Position numbers and translations under genes: made by a program
The notes under the pieces: generated by a model
Database searches by the model: none
Told to the model about the DNA's origin: nothing
What the model saw: only the letters and a program-made list of their open reading frames with translations
In this document: piece after piece, positions 1 to 8,378 of the stretch
How positions within the stretch are numbered: position 1 is the first letter of the stretch
How the letters are laid out: each line of letters opens with the position of its first letter
From: an uncultured Bradyrhizobium sp.
GTDB taxonomy: Bacteria > Pseudomonadota > Alphaproteobacteria > Rhizobiales > Xanthobacteraceae
Direction of reading: 5' to 3'
DNA: 64,000 nt
Assembly: GCF_936943645.1 (NCBI RefSeq)
Contig: NZ_CAKZJO010000053.1
Coordinates: forward strand, 124,001 to 188,000

Positions 1-333
1 CTGATCGACCGTGCGAGCACGCGGCCAGCAGGGAATTTCGTCACGATCAACGACACGCTGTGGCGCCCGGTTCAGAACTGCACCGACGGATACGGCGCGG
101 CGCTCGCACTGGCGGAGGTGGTCGAACTGTCGCCGACGGCATTCAAGCAGATCGTCCGCCATTCCCTGAAGCCCGGACCGGCATGGCCCGGCAGGAAGCT
201 CCACACCCTGAACCGTTGCGGCCGGCTCGAGGTGATCGACGGATCGCATGTGCAACCCAAGACCCGCGCACTCACGAGCAGATTTCCGTCGACCGTGGCA
301 TCGCCACGAACCAGCCCGAGTACCGCCCGCTAG
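1..333 (+). CDS. C-terminal part of a GINT1-N-like protein (5' end outside window)
   Basis: Frame 1 is open from the first base to a TAG at 331-333, giving the last 110 residues of a longer protein. The segment with RPAGNFVTINDTLWRPVQNC and DGYGAALALAEVVELS resembles the five-bladed propeller-like domain found at the N-terminus of glucosamine inositolphosphorylceramide transferases and in bacterial proteins that also carry a formyltransferase-like domain. In that family the run RPAG...RPxQ(D/N)C...YG(Y/S)A is typical. The bacterial role is probably sugar or cell-surface modification, but that is inference. The last ~25 residues are low-complexity and Ser/Thr/Arg-rich. The gene ends five bases before the convergent monooxygenase gene. 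Family call from memory of motifs; moderately sure. Confidence 0.55.
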   Translation: MIDRASTRPAGNFVTINDTLWRPVQNCTDGYGAALALAEVVELSPTAFKQIVRHSLKPGPAWPGRKLHTLNRCGRLEVIDGSHVQPKTRALTSRFPSTVASPRTSPSTAR

Positions 334-338
334 CGCGG

Positions 339-2045
339 CTAGCTCAGACTCTCCGTCAACCGCGCGCCGTCGCGCCATCCGAGTGCGCGGGCAAGCACGC
401 GTCCGATCGCACCCGCCTGTGAGGTGCTGCCGCGCCACGCCACGATCTGGTCGGGACGTATCAAGGCAAGGTCCGCCTCGTAGAGGTCGCGCAGGGATGC
501 CGGCAGCGTGACGAGCCTTACCTCGACCCCGAGCGCACGGACGGCGTCAGCGACGACAGCAGAAGCGATCTCGCCAAACTGCAGCAGCGTCCATTCGAAT
601 CCGAACATGTCGTACAAGGACGCGCCGTCATCCAGCCACGCATGCGGCGCCCGGCCGCCGGGACAGGCGCTGGGAACGTAAACATTCGCGGCATCGGGCG
701 GCGGCTCGCTGCCATCAGAGACGATGATCGGCGAGCCGTCGTAGCGCCCGCCAAAGGTGACGCCGGGGATGTTGAACTCGGCACGGGCGTGTTGCTCGAG
801 ATAGGCGCCCGCGCTCCGCCGCGCCACCTCGCCCTCGTCCGTGGCGTCCTCGATGTCAGGCGCCGGTGCGAAGAGACCGAGGGAGTCCGCAAAGCGCCGG
901 GCATAGTCGGTGTTGCGCAGTGCCACCGGACGCCGCTCGACCTCGTAAGTGTCGAGCAGCGACGCCGGGCTGACGCCCTTGACGACGCTTGCGAGCTTCC
1001 AGCCGAGATTAACGGCATCCTCGATCGCGGTGTTGTAGCCGAGCCCGCCGGTCGGCGTGAACAGATGCGCCGCGTCACCGCCGAGGAACACCCTGCCCCG
1101 TTGCATGCCGTTCGCAACCAGCGCGTGACCCGCGGTCCAGGTCAGGAAGGACAGCACCTCGCAGTCGATCGGCGCGCCGCAGGCTCGCTGGAACGCGGCC
1201 CTGGCTTCGTTGACCGTGATCGCGCTCTCGTCCTCGCCTTGCCGAAGCTGGGTATGAAATGCAAATTCGTCGCGCCCGTTCACGGACGCCATGAAGGCGC
1301 GACGGTCGCCGTTGAAGCAATTGTACATCCACGCCTTGGCGTGCGGGATGCTCGCGTAGAACTCCGGCGAGCGGAGATAGACGGCCAGCATGCGGCCGCC
1401 CATGAAATCACGCTGCGTCCCGGTCTCGCCGCCATAGACGATGCCGAGCGACTGGCGGACTTGCGAGCGCGGTCCGTCCGCTCCGACGAGGAAGTCGACA
1501 TGGACCCGAAGGCGGCTGCCGTCATCGAGACCTTCGATCTCGCCGACGATGTCGTCATCGCTTTCGACGTAGCCGACCAGCCGGTGGCCATAGTGCAGCT
1601 TGATGCCGGGGAGCCGTTCGGCATGACGGCGAAGCACCGCCTCGACATATTTCTGCGACACCCGATGCGGCAGCTCCGCCGCGCTCCAGGAGCCCGACAT
1701 GCCCTTGATGAGCTCGCCTGCGCGTGACGATGACGGCAAGGCGAAGCGCGCCAGCTCGTAAGCAGTGTAGCGCGTGAAATACGCAACGTCGGTCGGATAG
1801 TCGGCGGGCAGACCTTCGCGCCTGATCTCGTCGGCAAAACCCAGCCGCCGATAGTGCTCCATCGAGCGCGCCTGCGTCGCATTGGCTTGCGGATTGAACG
1901 CGGTCCCCGGCTTTTCGTCGACCAGGATCGCGGACACGCCGCGGCGGCCGAGCTCGTTGGCCAGCATCAGCCCGCAGGGCCCCCCGCCCGCGATGAGCAC
2001 CGCGGCCGTCAGACGTGTTTCCAAGACGCTTCTCCCTACCAGCAT
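339..2045 (-). CDS. FAD-dependent aromatic monooxygenase (PheA/TfdB/MhpA-type hydroxylase)
   Basis: A 568-residue class A flavoprotein monooxygenase, cytoplasmic, which would use NAD(P)H and O2 to hydroxylate an aromatic ring. Seen: the N-terminal FAD dinucleotide fold (LIAGGGPCGLMLANELGRRG, residues ~17-36), the central DG motif (LVGADGPRSQVRQSLG), and the GD motif that binds the FAD ribityl/phosphate (FLGGDAAHLFTPTGGLG). The C-terminal ~170 residues match the thioredoxin-like domain usual in phenol hydroxylase and MhpA-type enzymes. Length is normal. It lies at the tail of a minus-strand group with MarR and LysR genes and near a hydroxyquinol ring-cleavage operon, so hydroxylation of a phenol, resorcinol or hydroxybenzoate feeding that operon is the best inference. 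The exact substrate cannot be read from sequence. Confidence 0.87.
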   Translation of the reverse strand: MLVGRSVLETRLTAAVLIAGGGPCGLMLANELGRRGVSAILVDEKPGTAFNPQANATQARSMEHYRRLGFADEIRREGLPADYPTDVAYFTRYTAYELARFALPSSSRAGELIKGMSGSWSAAELPHRVSQKYVEAVLRRHAERLPGIKLHYGHRLVGYVESDDDIVGEIEGLDDGSRLRVHVDFLVGADGPRSQVRQSLGIVYGGETGTQRDFMGGRMLAVYLRSPEFYASIPHAKAWMYNCFNGDRRAFMASVNGRDEFAFHTQLRQGEDESAITVNEARAAFQRACGAPIDCEVLSFLTWTAGHALVANGMQRGRVFLGGDAAHLFTPTGGLGYNTAIEDAVNLGWKLASVVKGVSPASLLDTYEVERRPVALRNTDYARRFADSLGLFAPAPDIEDATDEGEVARRSAGAYLEQHARAEFNIPGVTFGGRYDGSPIIVSDGSEPPPDAANVYVPSACPGGRAPHAWLDDGASLYDMFGFEWTLLQFGEIASAVVADAVRALGVEVRLVTLPASLRDLYEADLALIRPDQIVAWRGSTSQAGAIGRVLARALGWRDGARLTESLS

Positions 2046-2091
2046 TATCCTACATGGTAAGGAAGCCTGACGATACCGTCAAGTCGCCTGA

Positions 2092-2571
2092 CTAATTGAC
2101 CTCCTCGAGCGCGTCGAACCTCTCGCCATAAACTGCGAGCCCCTTCAGAATCGCGTCCATGGTGGGCTTGCCGAGCTCAGCGCGCATCTCCTGCTCGGCG
2201 ATGTCGACGGCATCGCGGAACGCATCCAGCCATTTGCGCCCGGCCGGTGTGAACATGACGATGCGCGCGCGCCGGTCGGTCGGATCGGCGATGCGATCGA
2301 CGAGACCGAGTTCGGCGCATTGATCGACCAGCTCGCCCATCGCCTGCTTGCTCATGCAGGCGCGACGGGCGAGCTCGGTGAGCCGCGTCCCCTCCACGTC
2401 GAGATTGCGGGTCAGGCTGACATGGGCGATGCGAGTCTCGTCGTGCCCCTTCTCGCTCATCAATTCGAGCACACGGCGTTCGAAGCGCCGCACGGCGTTG
2501 TTGAGCAGGCGACCGATATTGGCATGCCGCCACGCGGTGCCGGATGCGGTGCCCGGTGTTTTGGCTTTCAC
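2092..2571 (-). CDS. MarR family transcriptional regulator
   Basis: A winged-helix regulator of about 159 residues. The DNA-binding part is LTELARRACMSKQAMGELVD followed by a wing region DPTDRRARIVMFTPAGRKWL, typical of MarR proteins, which usually repress a neighbouring gene and release DNA on binding a phenolic ligand. The frame is open further upstream to an ATG at 2697, but those extra 42 residues do not look like MarR sequence and would overlap the LysR stop. A GTG at 2571 preceded by GGAAG at suitable spacing gives the usual family length, so it is preferred. It lies directly upstream of the flavin monooxygenase and probably regulates it; the effector is unknown. Confidence 0.85.
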   Translation of the reverse strand: MKAKTPGTASGTAWRHANIGRLLNNAVRRFERRVLELMSEKGHDETRIAHVSLTRNLDVEGTRLTELARRACMSKQAMGELVDQCAELGLVDRIADPTDRRARIVMFTPAGRKWLDAFRDAVDIAEQEMRAELGKPTMDAILKGLAVYGERFDALEEVN

Positions 2572-2693
2572 GAGGTCTGCTTCCGATTCGATCGATCGAG
2601 GTTGCGCGAAGCTAGCACAAGAGGCGATCTCGCGCGCTCGGACAGCCGATCGGCGCGGCCGTAGCAGCGGCCGAGATACATGATCGTTCCCGC

Positions 2694-3617
2694 TCATTTC
2701 GCCGTATCGATCCAGATCCCCGGCTCCGAACGCTCGCGAATATAGCTGACCAGGAAGTCGGAGAAGACCCTGATCTTGGCGGGCAGCCTGACGCGGTTTT
2801 GATAGGCGATGTTCATGGTGAGCAGCGGCAGCTCCCAGCCGGTCAGGACGGGCACCAGCCGGCCGGCCGCGATATCGCCCTGCACGATGTAGAGCGGCTG
2901 GATCAGGATGCCGAGGCCTGCGCGCGCTGCACCACAGATGATCTGGCCGTCATTGCTGTCGAGCGTCGGTGCGATCCGGACCGTCTGCGTCGTGCTGCCC
3001 TGGCTCAGCCGCAGCGAATAGGGATCGTTGGCGAGATTGTAGATCAGCATGTCGTGGCGGGCGAGATCGGCGGGATGCTCCGGCCGGCCGTGCTTCTCCA
3101 GATAGGACGGAGCTGCTGCGAGCACGCGGTGCATCTGGCCGATGCGACGGACGATGATGTTGGAATCCGGCTCGTGCTCGCGCGTGCGGATCGCAACATC
3201 GATACCGGCCTCGATGAAGTCCAGATAGCGATTTGCGCTGATGATCTGCACACTGAGATCGGGATAGAGCGCGCGGAAGGCGGGCAGCATCGGCGCGAGG
3301 TAGATCATCGCGAAGGACAGCGATGACGTCACGCGCAACATGCCCTTCGGCGACAGCGCGCGATCGGAGACCGCGTCCTCGGCCTCGGCGAGTTCATTCA
3401 AGAGCGTGCTGCAGCGTTGCAGGAGCTCCTGCCCTGCTTCGGTCAGCCATTGCCGGCGCGTGTTGCGCTCGATCAGCCGGACCGCGAGCCGCTCCTCGAG
3501 CGCGCTGAGATGACGGCTGGCCGCCGCGTTCGACATCCGCAGGGTTTCGGCGGCCTTGGACAGGCTGCCGAGCTCGGCGGTTTTGGAGAAGACTTCGAGT
3601 TGGAGCAGCCGGTCCAT
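2694..3617 (-). CDS. LysR family transcriptional regulator
   Basis: A 307-residue LysR-type regulator. The N-terminal winged helix-turn-helix is visible (LGSLSKAAETLRMSNAAASR, residues ~17-36, then HLSALEERLAVRLIERNTRR), followed by the ligand-sensing domain, beginning around LSPKGMLRVTSS. The family binds DNA as a tetramer and commonly activates a divergent catabolic operon in response to a pathway intermediate. This gene starts 107 bp from the divergent Dabb/maleylacetate-reductase operon, which is the classic arrangement for autoregulation and activation of that operon. The subfamily with DRLLQLEVF at the N-terminus is broad, so the inducer cannot be predicted. Confidence 0.9.
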   Translation of the reverse strand: MDRLLQLEVFSKTAELGSLSKAAETLRMSNAAASRHLSALEERLAVRLIERNTRRQWLTEAGQELLQRCSTLLNELAEAEDAVSDRALSPKGMLRVTSSLSFAMIYLAPMLPAFRALYPDLSVQIISANRYLDFIEAGIDVAIRTREHEPDSNIIVRRIGQMHRVLAAAPSYLEKHGRPEHPADLARHDMLIYNLANDPYSLRLSQGSTTQTVRIAPTLDSNDGQIICGAARAGLGILIQPLYIVQGDIAAGRLVPVLTGWELPLLTMNIAYQNRVRLPAKIRVFSDFLVSYIRERSEPGIWIDTAK

Positions 3618-3724
3618 TGTTCCGATATGAGGAAAAGAGACTTACAAAATTTGGCCTTTATTTCCGATTTCTGCAAGGCAAAATAGCGCCAACAAAGCAC
3701 AATGGCAGGCGAGGAAATCAGGAA
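3618..3724. promoter_or_regulatory. Divergent promoter/operator region between the LysR gene and the catabolic operon
   Basis: This 107-bp intergenic stretch is clearly more AT-rich than the surrounding genes (for example TTACAAAATTTGGCC and AAGGCAAAATAGCG). It separates the divergent LysR gene from the Dabb-maleylacetate reductase operon. LysR regulators normally bind here at T-N11-A sites, but I could not single out one convincing palindrome. The ribosome-binding site for the plus-strand operon is AGGAAATCAGGAA just before the ATG at 3725. Confidence 0.5.
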
Positions 3725-4048
3725 ATGTCGGGCCCGATCAGGCACATCGTGATGTGGCGGCTGCGCGGGGAGACTCCCGACGAGCGTTCCGCCGCCCGGC
3801 TGAAGGTCAAAACCCTGTTCGAGGGCCTCAAGGGCCGGATCGACGGCCTCACCCATATCGAGGTCGGCATGGACGTCAGTGCCGTCGACTATGCCTGCGA
3901 CGTGGTCCTGTTCTCCGAATTCACCGACCAGGCCGCGCTCAGCGCCTATGCCAACCATCCGGAACATCTGCGCGTCCGTGAGGCGCTTGGCGACTTGCGG
4001 ATCGGACGCTTCCAGGTCGATTATCCCATCAAAGAGACCGGCGCATGA
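3725..4048 (+). CDS. Dabb (stress-responsive alpha/beta barrel) domain protein
   Basis: A 107-residue single-domain protein. The opening IRHIVMWRL and the run YACDVVLFSEFTDQAALSAY, then HPEHLRVREAL, are the hallmarks of the Dabb family, a dimeric ferredoxin-like alpha+beta barrel. Such proteins act as small enzymes or lactone/quinone-handling partners in some catabolic clusters, but many are unassigned. The frame is open upstream to an ATG at 3617; the ATG at 3725 is preferred because it has a strong AGGAAATCAGGAA ribosome-binding site and starts exactly at the conserved domain. It is first in the operon and its stop overlaps the next start (ATGA), implying translational coupling with maleylacetate reductase. 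Confidence 0.85.
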   Translation: MSGPIRHIVMWRLRGETPDERSAARLKVKTLFEGLKGRIDGLTHIEVGMDVSAVDYACDVVLFSEFTDQAALSAYANHPEHLRVREALGDLRIGRFQVDYPIKETGA

Positions 4049-5124
4049 TCGGTTCGTTCACCTTTGAAAACCTGCCCTGCCGGGTCGTGTTCGGCAGCGG
4101 AACCTTGGCTGCGGCAAGGGTCGAGGTCGAGCGGCTCGGCGGCACGCGCGCGCTGGTGCTGACGACGCCGCAGCAGGAGGCGCAAGGCAAAAGTCTCGGA
4201 ACTGCGCTGGGCCCGCTCTATGCCGGCATCTTTCCCGGTGCCACCATGCACACGCCCATCGAGGTCACCGAGCGTGCGCTCGCGGCGATGAAGGCCTGCG
4301 AGGCCGACTGCGTCGTGGCGCTCGGCGGCGGCTCGACCACCGGCCTCGGCAAGGCGCTGGCCTTGCGCACCGGAATCAACCAGCTCTGCATTCCCACCAC
4401 CTATGCCGGCTCGGAGATGACGCCGATCGTCGGCCAGACCGACAACGGCCTGAAGACCACGGTGCGCGACGCGGCGATATTACCGGAGACCGTGATCTAC
4501 GACGTCGATCTCACGCTGACACTGCCGGCGAGCATGGCCGCGACCTCCGGCATCAATGCGATCGCCCATGCGGTCGAGGCACTCTATGCGCGCGACACAA
4601 ATCCCGTCACATCGCTGATGGCCGAAGAGGGCATCCGCGCGCTCGCCCGCGCCCTGCCCGCGATTGCCGCGAAAAGCGACGACCGCGAGGCCCGCACCGA
4701 AGCGCTCTATGGCGCCTGGCTGTGCGGCGTCTGCCTCGGCACCGTCGGCATGGCGCTGCATCACAAGCTTTGCCACACGCTCGGCGGCACTTTTGATCTG
4801 CCTCACGCCGAAACACACACCATCGTGCTGCCCCATGCGCTCGCCTACAACGCGCCTGATGTGCCCGACGCGATGACGCGCATTTCGCGCGCGATCGGCG
4901 CTGCCGATGCATCGCAAGGACTTTATGACCTTGCAAAGCGGCTGGGCGCAAAGCTGGCGCTGCGCGAGGTCGGCATGCCCGAGAGCGGTATCGACAAGGC
5001 CGCCGATCTCGCGGTGACCAATGCGTACTGGAATCCGCGGCCGCTCGACCGCAACGCCATCCGCGACCTGATCGCACGCGCCTGGGCCGGCGAGCCGCCG
5101 GGCACCATCAAAGCGGCGGCGTGA
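4045..5124 (+). CDS. Maleylacetate reductase (iron-containing alcohol dehydrogenase family)
   Basis: A 359-residue protein expected to reduce maleylacetate to 3-oxoadipate with NAD(P)H, the step after hydroxyquinol (or chlorocatechol) ring cleavage. Seen: the nucleotide-binding segment VVALGGGSTTGLGKALAL, the PTTYAGSEMTPIVGQT segment typical of maleylacetate reductases, and the histidine-rich metal-site stretch HHKLCHTLGGTFDLPHAETH. Length is normal. It overlaps the Dabb gene by 4 bp and is followed by the amidohydrolase after 4 bp. Co-occurrence with an intradiol dioxygenase downstream supports a hydroxyquinol pathway that ends in 3-oxoadipate and then the TCA cycle. Confidence 0.9.
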   Translation: MIGSFTFENLPCRVVFGSGTLAAARVEVERLGGTRALVLTTPQQEAQGKSLGTALGPLYAGIFPGATMHTPIEVTERALAAMKACEADCVVALGGGSTTGLGKALALRTGINQLCIPTTYAGSEMTPIVGQTDNGLKTTVRDAAILPETVIYDVDLTLTLPASMAATSGINAIAHAVEALYARDTNPVTSLMAEEGIRALARALPAIAAKSDDREARTEALYGAWLCGVCLGTVGMALHHKLCHTLGGTFDLPHAETHTIVLPHALAYNAPDVPDAMTRISRAIGAADASQGLYDLAKRLGAKLALREVGMPESGIDKAADLAVTNAYWNPRPLDRNAIRDLIARAWAGEPPGTIKAAA

Positions 5125-5128
5125 AGCG

Positions 5129-6493
5129 ATGCGGCGCACGCTGATCAGATCCGCGACCGTCATCAGTATGGATGACACGATCGGCGATCTCGCGACCTGC
5201 GACGTGCTGGTCGAGGGCAACCGTATCGCCGATCTGCGCCCGTCGATCGACGTCGCGGCCGACACCGAGATCGTCGACGGAAACGGCCGCATCGTCATCC
5301 CCGGTCTGATCAACGCGCACATGCACACCTGGCAGACGGGCCTGCGCGGCTTTGCCGCGAACTGGACGCTTCTGGAATATTTCCGCCGCATGCATGCCGG
5401 CCTTGCGACCGTGTTCCGGCCCGATGACATCTACATCGCAACGCTCGTCGGCGCGCTGAACCAGATCAACCACGGCGTCACCACGCTGGTCGACTGGTGC
5501 CACAACAATCCGACGCCCGATCATACCGACGCTGCCGTGCGCGGCCTGATCGAGAGCGGCATTCGCGCAGCGTTCTTCCACGGCTCGCCCAAACCAGAGC
5601 CGAAGCCGGGCGAGCCGCATTTCTCGGAAGTGCCGCATCCGCGCCGCGAGGTCGAGCGGCTGCTCGCCGGCCCCCTCGCCGACCGCGACGGCCTGGTCAC
5701 GCTGGGCCTCGCCATCCTCGGCCCGCATTATTCGACGCTCGACGTCGCCATGCAGGATTTTCGCCTGGCGCGTGAGCTGAACCTGATCGCCTCCATGCAT
5801 CAGGGCGGCGGTCCGGCGAAAACGCCCGGCGGCTGGGAGAAGCTGATCGAGGCCGGCCTCGTCGGTCCCGGCATCAACATCGTCCATGGCAACGACCTGC
5901 CTGACGATCTGATCGACCGGATGGTCGATCTCGGTGTGTCCTTCTCGGTCACGCCCGAGAACGAGATGATCCAGGGCCACGGCTTTCCGATCACCGGACG
6001 GCTGCTCGAGCGCGGCGTGCGGCCGACGATCGGCGTCGATCTCGAATCCGTATTGGCCGGCGATCTCCTCTCCGTTGCGCGCGTCGCGCTCTCGATGCAG
6101 CGGGCGCTCGACAATGCCGAGTCGCGCAAATCGAGCGGCACCATCCCGGCGACGACCACGATTCCCGTCCGGGAGGCGCTGCGCTGGCTGACGACGGAAG
6201 GCGCCCGCATGCTTGGCCGCGAGCATCAGATCGGATCACTGACGCCCGGGAAGCTGGCCGACCTCGTCATCATCAACGCTTCCGATCTCAATCTGCATCC
6301 GGTGCACGATCCCGTCGCGACCGTGGTGATGCAGACGAGCCTCGCCAATATAGAGGCCGTCATGATCGGCGGCGTCTGGAAGAAGCGGAGCGGACGGCTG
6401 CTGGCCGACGACCTGGAGACGAAGAAAGAACTGCTGGCCCGATCGGGGCGCCGGCTGGTGCAGGACATCGAACGACAAGGACGCGCCGCCTGA
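5129..6493 (+). CDS. Amidohydrolase-superfamily protein (AtzA/TrzN/deaminase-like)
   Basis: A 454-residue member of the metal-dependent amidohydrolase superfamily, subgroup of cytosine/guanine deaminases and triazine hydrolases. Seen: the N-terminal composite beta domain (SATVISMDDTIGDLATCDVL), the HxH metal motif at the first strand (INAHMHTWQTGLRG), later metal ligands in SMHQGGGPAK and NIVHGND, a likely Asp in GVDLESVLAG, and the C-terminal GSLTPGKLADLVII return to the beta domain. Such enzymes hydrolyse C-N, C-Cl or C-O bonds on rings. It sits between maleylacetate reductase and a dehydrogenase, so it probably prepares a ring substrate or a cleavage product; the substrate is unknown. It is not the gamma-resorcylate decarboxylase type, which lacks the composite beta domain. 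Confidence 0.85.
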   Translation: MRRTLIRSATVISMDDTIGDLATCDVLVEGNRIADLRPSIDVAADTEIVDGNGRIVIPGLINAHMHTWQTGLRGFAANWTLLEYFRRMHAGLATVFRPDDIYIATLVGALNQINHGVTTLVDWCHNNPTPDHTDAAVRGLIESGIRAAFFHGSPKPEPKPGEPHFSEVPHPRREVERLLAGPLADRDGLVTLGLAILGPHYSTLDVAMQDFRLARELNLIASMHQGGGPAKTPGGWEKLIEAGLVGPGINIVHGNDLPDDLIDRMVDLGVSFSVTPENEMIQGHGFPITGRLLERGVRPTIGVDLESVLAGDLLSVARVALSMQRALDNAESRKSSGTIPATTTIPVREALRWLTTEGARMLGREHQIGSLTPGKLADLVIINASDLNLHPVHDPVATVVMQTSLANIEAVMIGGVWKKRSGRLLADDLETKKELLARSGRRLVQDIERQGRAA

Positions 6494-6514
6494 AGGCGCC
6501 AATGGACAAGAATA

Positions 6515-7417
6515 ATGACAGACGCTTCGAAAAACATTGCGTTCATCGGGATCGGCAAGATGGGGCTGCCGATGTCCGTGCTCGTTGCCAAGGCCGGTTA
6601 TGCCGTAACCGCCTTCGATCAGAGCGCGGCGCGGATCAGCGAGGCACGCGCGCAAGGCATTGCGATCGCCGCCTCACCGGCCGAGGCCGTCAGCGGCAAG
6701 GCCGCGATCATCACCTCCCTGCCCGATGACACGGCCTTGCGTGGCGCGCTGCTCGGCCCCGCCGGCTTGATCGGCGCGATGGCGCCCGGAGCCATCTTGA
6801 TCGAGACCAGCACCGTGAGCGTCGAGGCTTCCACTGAAATCGCCGCCGCCACCAAGGCCCGCGGCATCGCCTATCTGCGTTCGCCGGTCTCCGGCAACGC
6901 CAGTATCGTTCACACCGGCGCCCTGACCTGCTTCGTCTCGGGACCGAAGGACGCATTCGAGAACGCAAAGCCGCTGTTCGCAACCTTCACCCGCGCGCAG
7001 ACCTATCTCGGTCCGGCCGAGGAAGCGCGCTACGCAAAGCTCTCCGTGAACCTGATGATCGCGGTGTCGGCCGCGATGATGGCGGAGAGCCTGGCGCTGG
7101 CGCGCAAGGGCGGCATCGCCTGGCAGGACATCCTGAAGGTGCTCGACGACAGCGCGGTGGCCTCGCCGATGGTGAAGTACAAGACCGCGCCGCTGCGCAC
7201 GCGGGATTTCGATTCCACCTTCTCCTGCAAGCAGATGGCCAAGGACCTCGACCTGATCCTGGGCGCCGGCCATGCCGTCGGCGTGCCGCTGCAGCTCGCC
7301 GCCCAGGTACGCGAGACCTACGGCTCGCTGGTCGCACAGGGCGATGGCGACACCGACTTCATCGCGACCGTCAAGCATCTCGAACGGCTGTCCGGTCTCG
7401 GCGAGCCCAAACTCTGA
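6515..7417 (+). CDS. NAD(P)-dependent beta-hydroxyacid dehydrogenase (3-hydroxyisobutyrate dehydrogenase family)
   Basis: A 300-residue two-domain oxidoreductase. The N-terminal Rossmann fold shows FIGIGKMGLPMSVLVAKAGY with an acidic residue after the second strand (TAFDQS), the substrate-binding signature is SPVSGNASIVHTG, and the catalytic lysine lies in YAKLSVNLM. The family oxidises 3-hydroxyacids or reduces tartronate semialdehyde and related compounds, in the cytoplasm. It is fourth in the catabolic operon, 21 bp after the amidohydrolase and 14 bp before the dioxygenase. Which hydroxyacid is used cannot be read; it may process a side-chain fragment released before ring cleavage (inference). 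Confidence 0.87.
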   Translation: MTDASKNIAFIGIGKMGLPMSVLVAKAGYAVTAFDQSAARISEARAQGIAIAASPAEAVSGKAAIITSLPDDTALRGALLGPAGLIGAMAPGAILIETSTVSVEASTEIAAATKARGIAYLRSPVSGNASIVHTGALTCFVSGPKDAFENAKPLFATFTRAQTYLGPAEEARYAKLSVNLMIAVSAAMMAESLALARKGGIAWQDILKVLDDSAVASPMVKYKTAPLRTRDFDSTFSCKQMAKDLDLILGAGHAVGVPLQLAAQVRETYGSLVAQGDGDTDFIATVKHLERLSGLGEPKL

Positions 7418-7431
7418 TCCACGGAGCCCCC

Positions 7432-8316
7432 ATGCGTAACTTCAACGAGACCACGATCACGGATGCGGTGCTGGAGCGGATCGCAGGCGCAACCGATCCG
7501 CGCATCAAGGAGGTCAGCGAGGCGCTGGTGCGGCACCTGCATGCCTTCGTCCGCGAGGTGCGGCCGACCCAGAAGGAATGGGAGTTCGGCATCGAGTTCC
7601 TCACCCGCACCGGCCACATGTGCGACGACAAGCGCCAGGAATTCATCCTGCTGTCGGATACGCTCGGCGTCTCCATGCTGGTCGATGCGATCAACCACCC
7701 CGTGCCGGAAGGCGCCACCGAGACCACGGTGCTCGGGCCGTTCTTCGTCCAGGCCGCGCCCGAGAAGGACAGCGGCGCCGACATCTCCGGCCCGATGGAA
7801 GGCGATCCGATGCTGGTCACCGGCTCGGTCTCGACCGTCGACGGCAAGCCGCTCCCCGGCGCCGTCGTGGACGTCTGGCATTCCGACGACGATGGCTATT
7901 ACGACGTGCAGCAGCTCGACCAGATCGGCGATCTCGCGATGCGCGCCCGCTTTCACACCGATGCCAACGGCCGCTTCCATTTCTGGTCGATCAAGCCCGC
8001 CGCCTACCCCATTCCGCATGACGGCCCGGTCGGGGACATGCTGGAGGCCCAGGGCCGCCATCCCTGGCGCCCCGCGCATGTGCACTTCATGATCTCGGCG
8101 CCCGGCTTCGAGCAGCTCGTGACGCATGTGTTCGTCGCCGGAGATCAGTATCTCGACAGCGACGTCGTGTTCGGCGTCAAAGACAGCCTGATCCGCGAAT
8201 TCGTGCGTCAGCCCGCCGGCCGTGCGCCGGATGGTCGCATGGTCGAGAACGAGTATTTTCATCTCAATTACGACTTCGGCCTGAAGCAGCTCGCGAGCAA
8301 CGCAAGAGCGGCGTAA
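7432..8316 (+). CDS. Intradiol ring-cleavage dioxygenase, probable hydroxyquinol 1,2-dioxygenase
   Basis: A 294-residue non-haem Fe(III) dioxygenase. It has the alpha-helical N-terminal dioxygenase domain (residues ~25-100; RHLHAFVREVRPTQKEWEFG) and the catalytic beta-sandwich. Visible iron ligands are a Tyr in DVWHSDDDGYYDVQ, a Tyr near AAYPIPHDGPVG, and the His pair in WRPAHVHFMISAPG. Hydroxyquinol, catechol and chlorocatechol 1,2-dioxygenases share this architecture. The presence of maleylacetate reductase and absence of muconate cycloisomerase or dienelactone hydrolase favour hydroxyquinol as substrate, giving maleylacetate. A GGAG ribosome-binding site precedes the ATG. Confidence 0.9.
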   Translation: MRNFNETTITDAVLERIAGATDPRIKEVSEALVRHLHAFVREVRPTQKEWEFGIEFLTRTGHMCDDKRQEFILLSDTLGVSMLVDAINHPVPEGATETTVLGPFFVQAAPEKDSGADISGPMEGDPMLVTGSVSTVDGKPLPGAVVDVWHSDDDGYYDVQQLDQIGDLAMRARFHTDANGRFHFWSIKPAAYPIPHDGPVGDMLEAQGRHPWRPAHVHFMISAPGFEQLVTHVFVAGDQYLDSDVVFGVKDSLIREFVRQPAGRAPDGRMVENEYFHLNYDFGLKQLASNARAA

Positions 8317-8378
8317 GCCGAACGTAGAATCGACGGACTGATAACAGTTCGCGACAAGGACGACGACAGGGAGAGACG

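Noticed and set aside
2572..2697. ATG at 2697 as the MarR regulator start
   Set aside because: It adds 42 residues without family similarity and overlaps the LysR gene stop; the GTG at 2571 gives normal length and has a GGAAG upstream.
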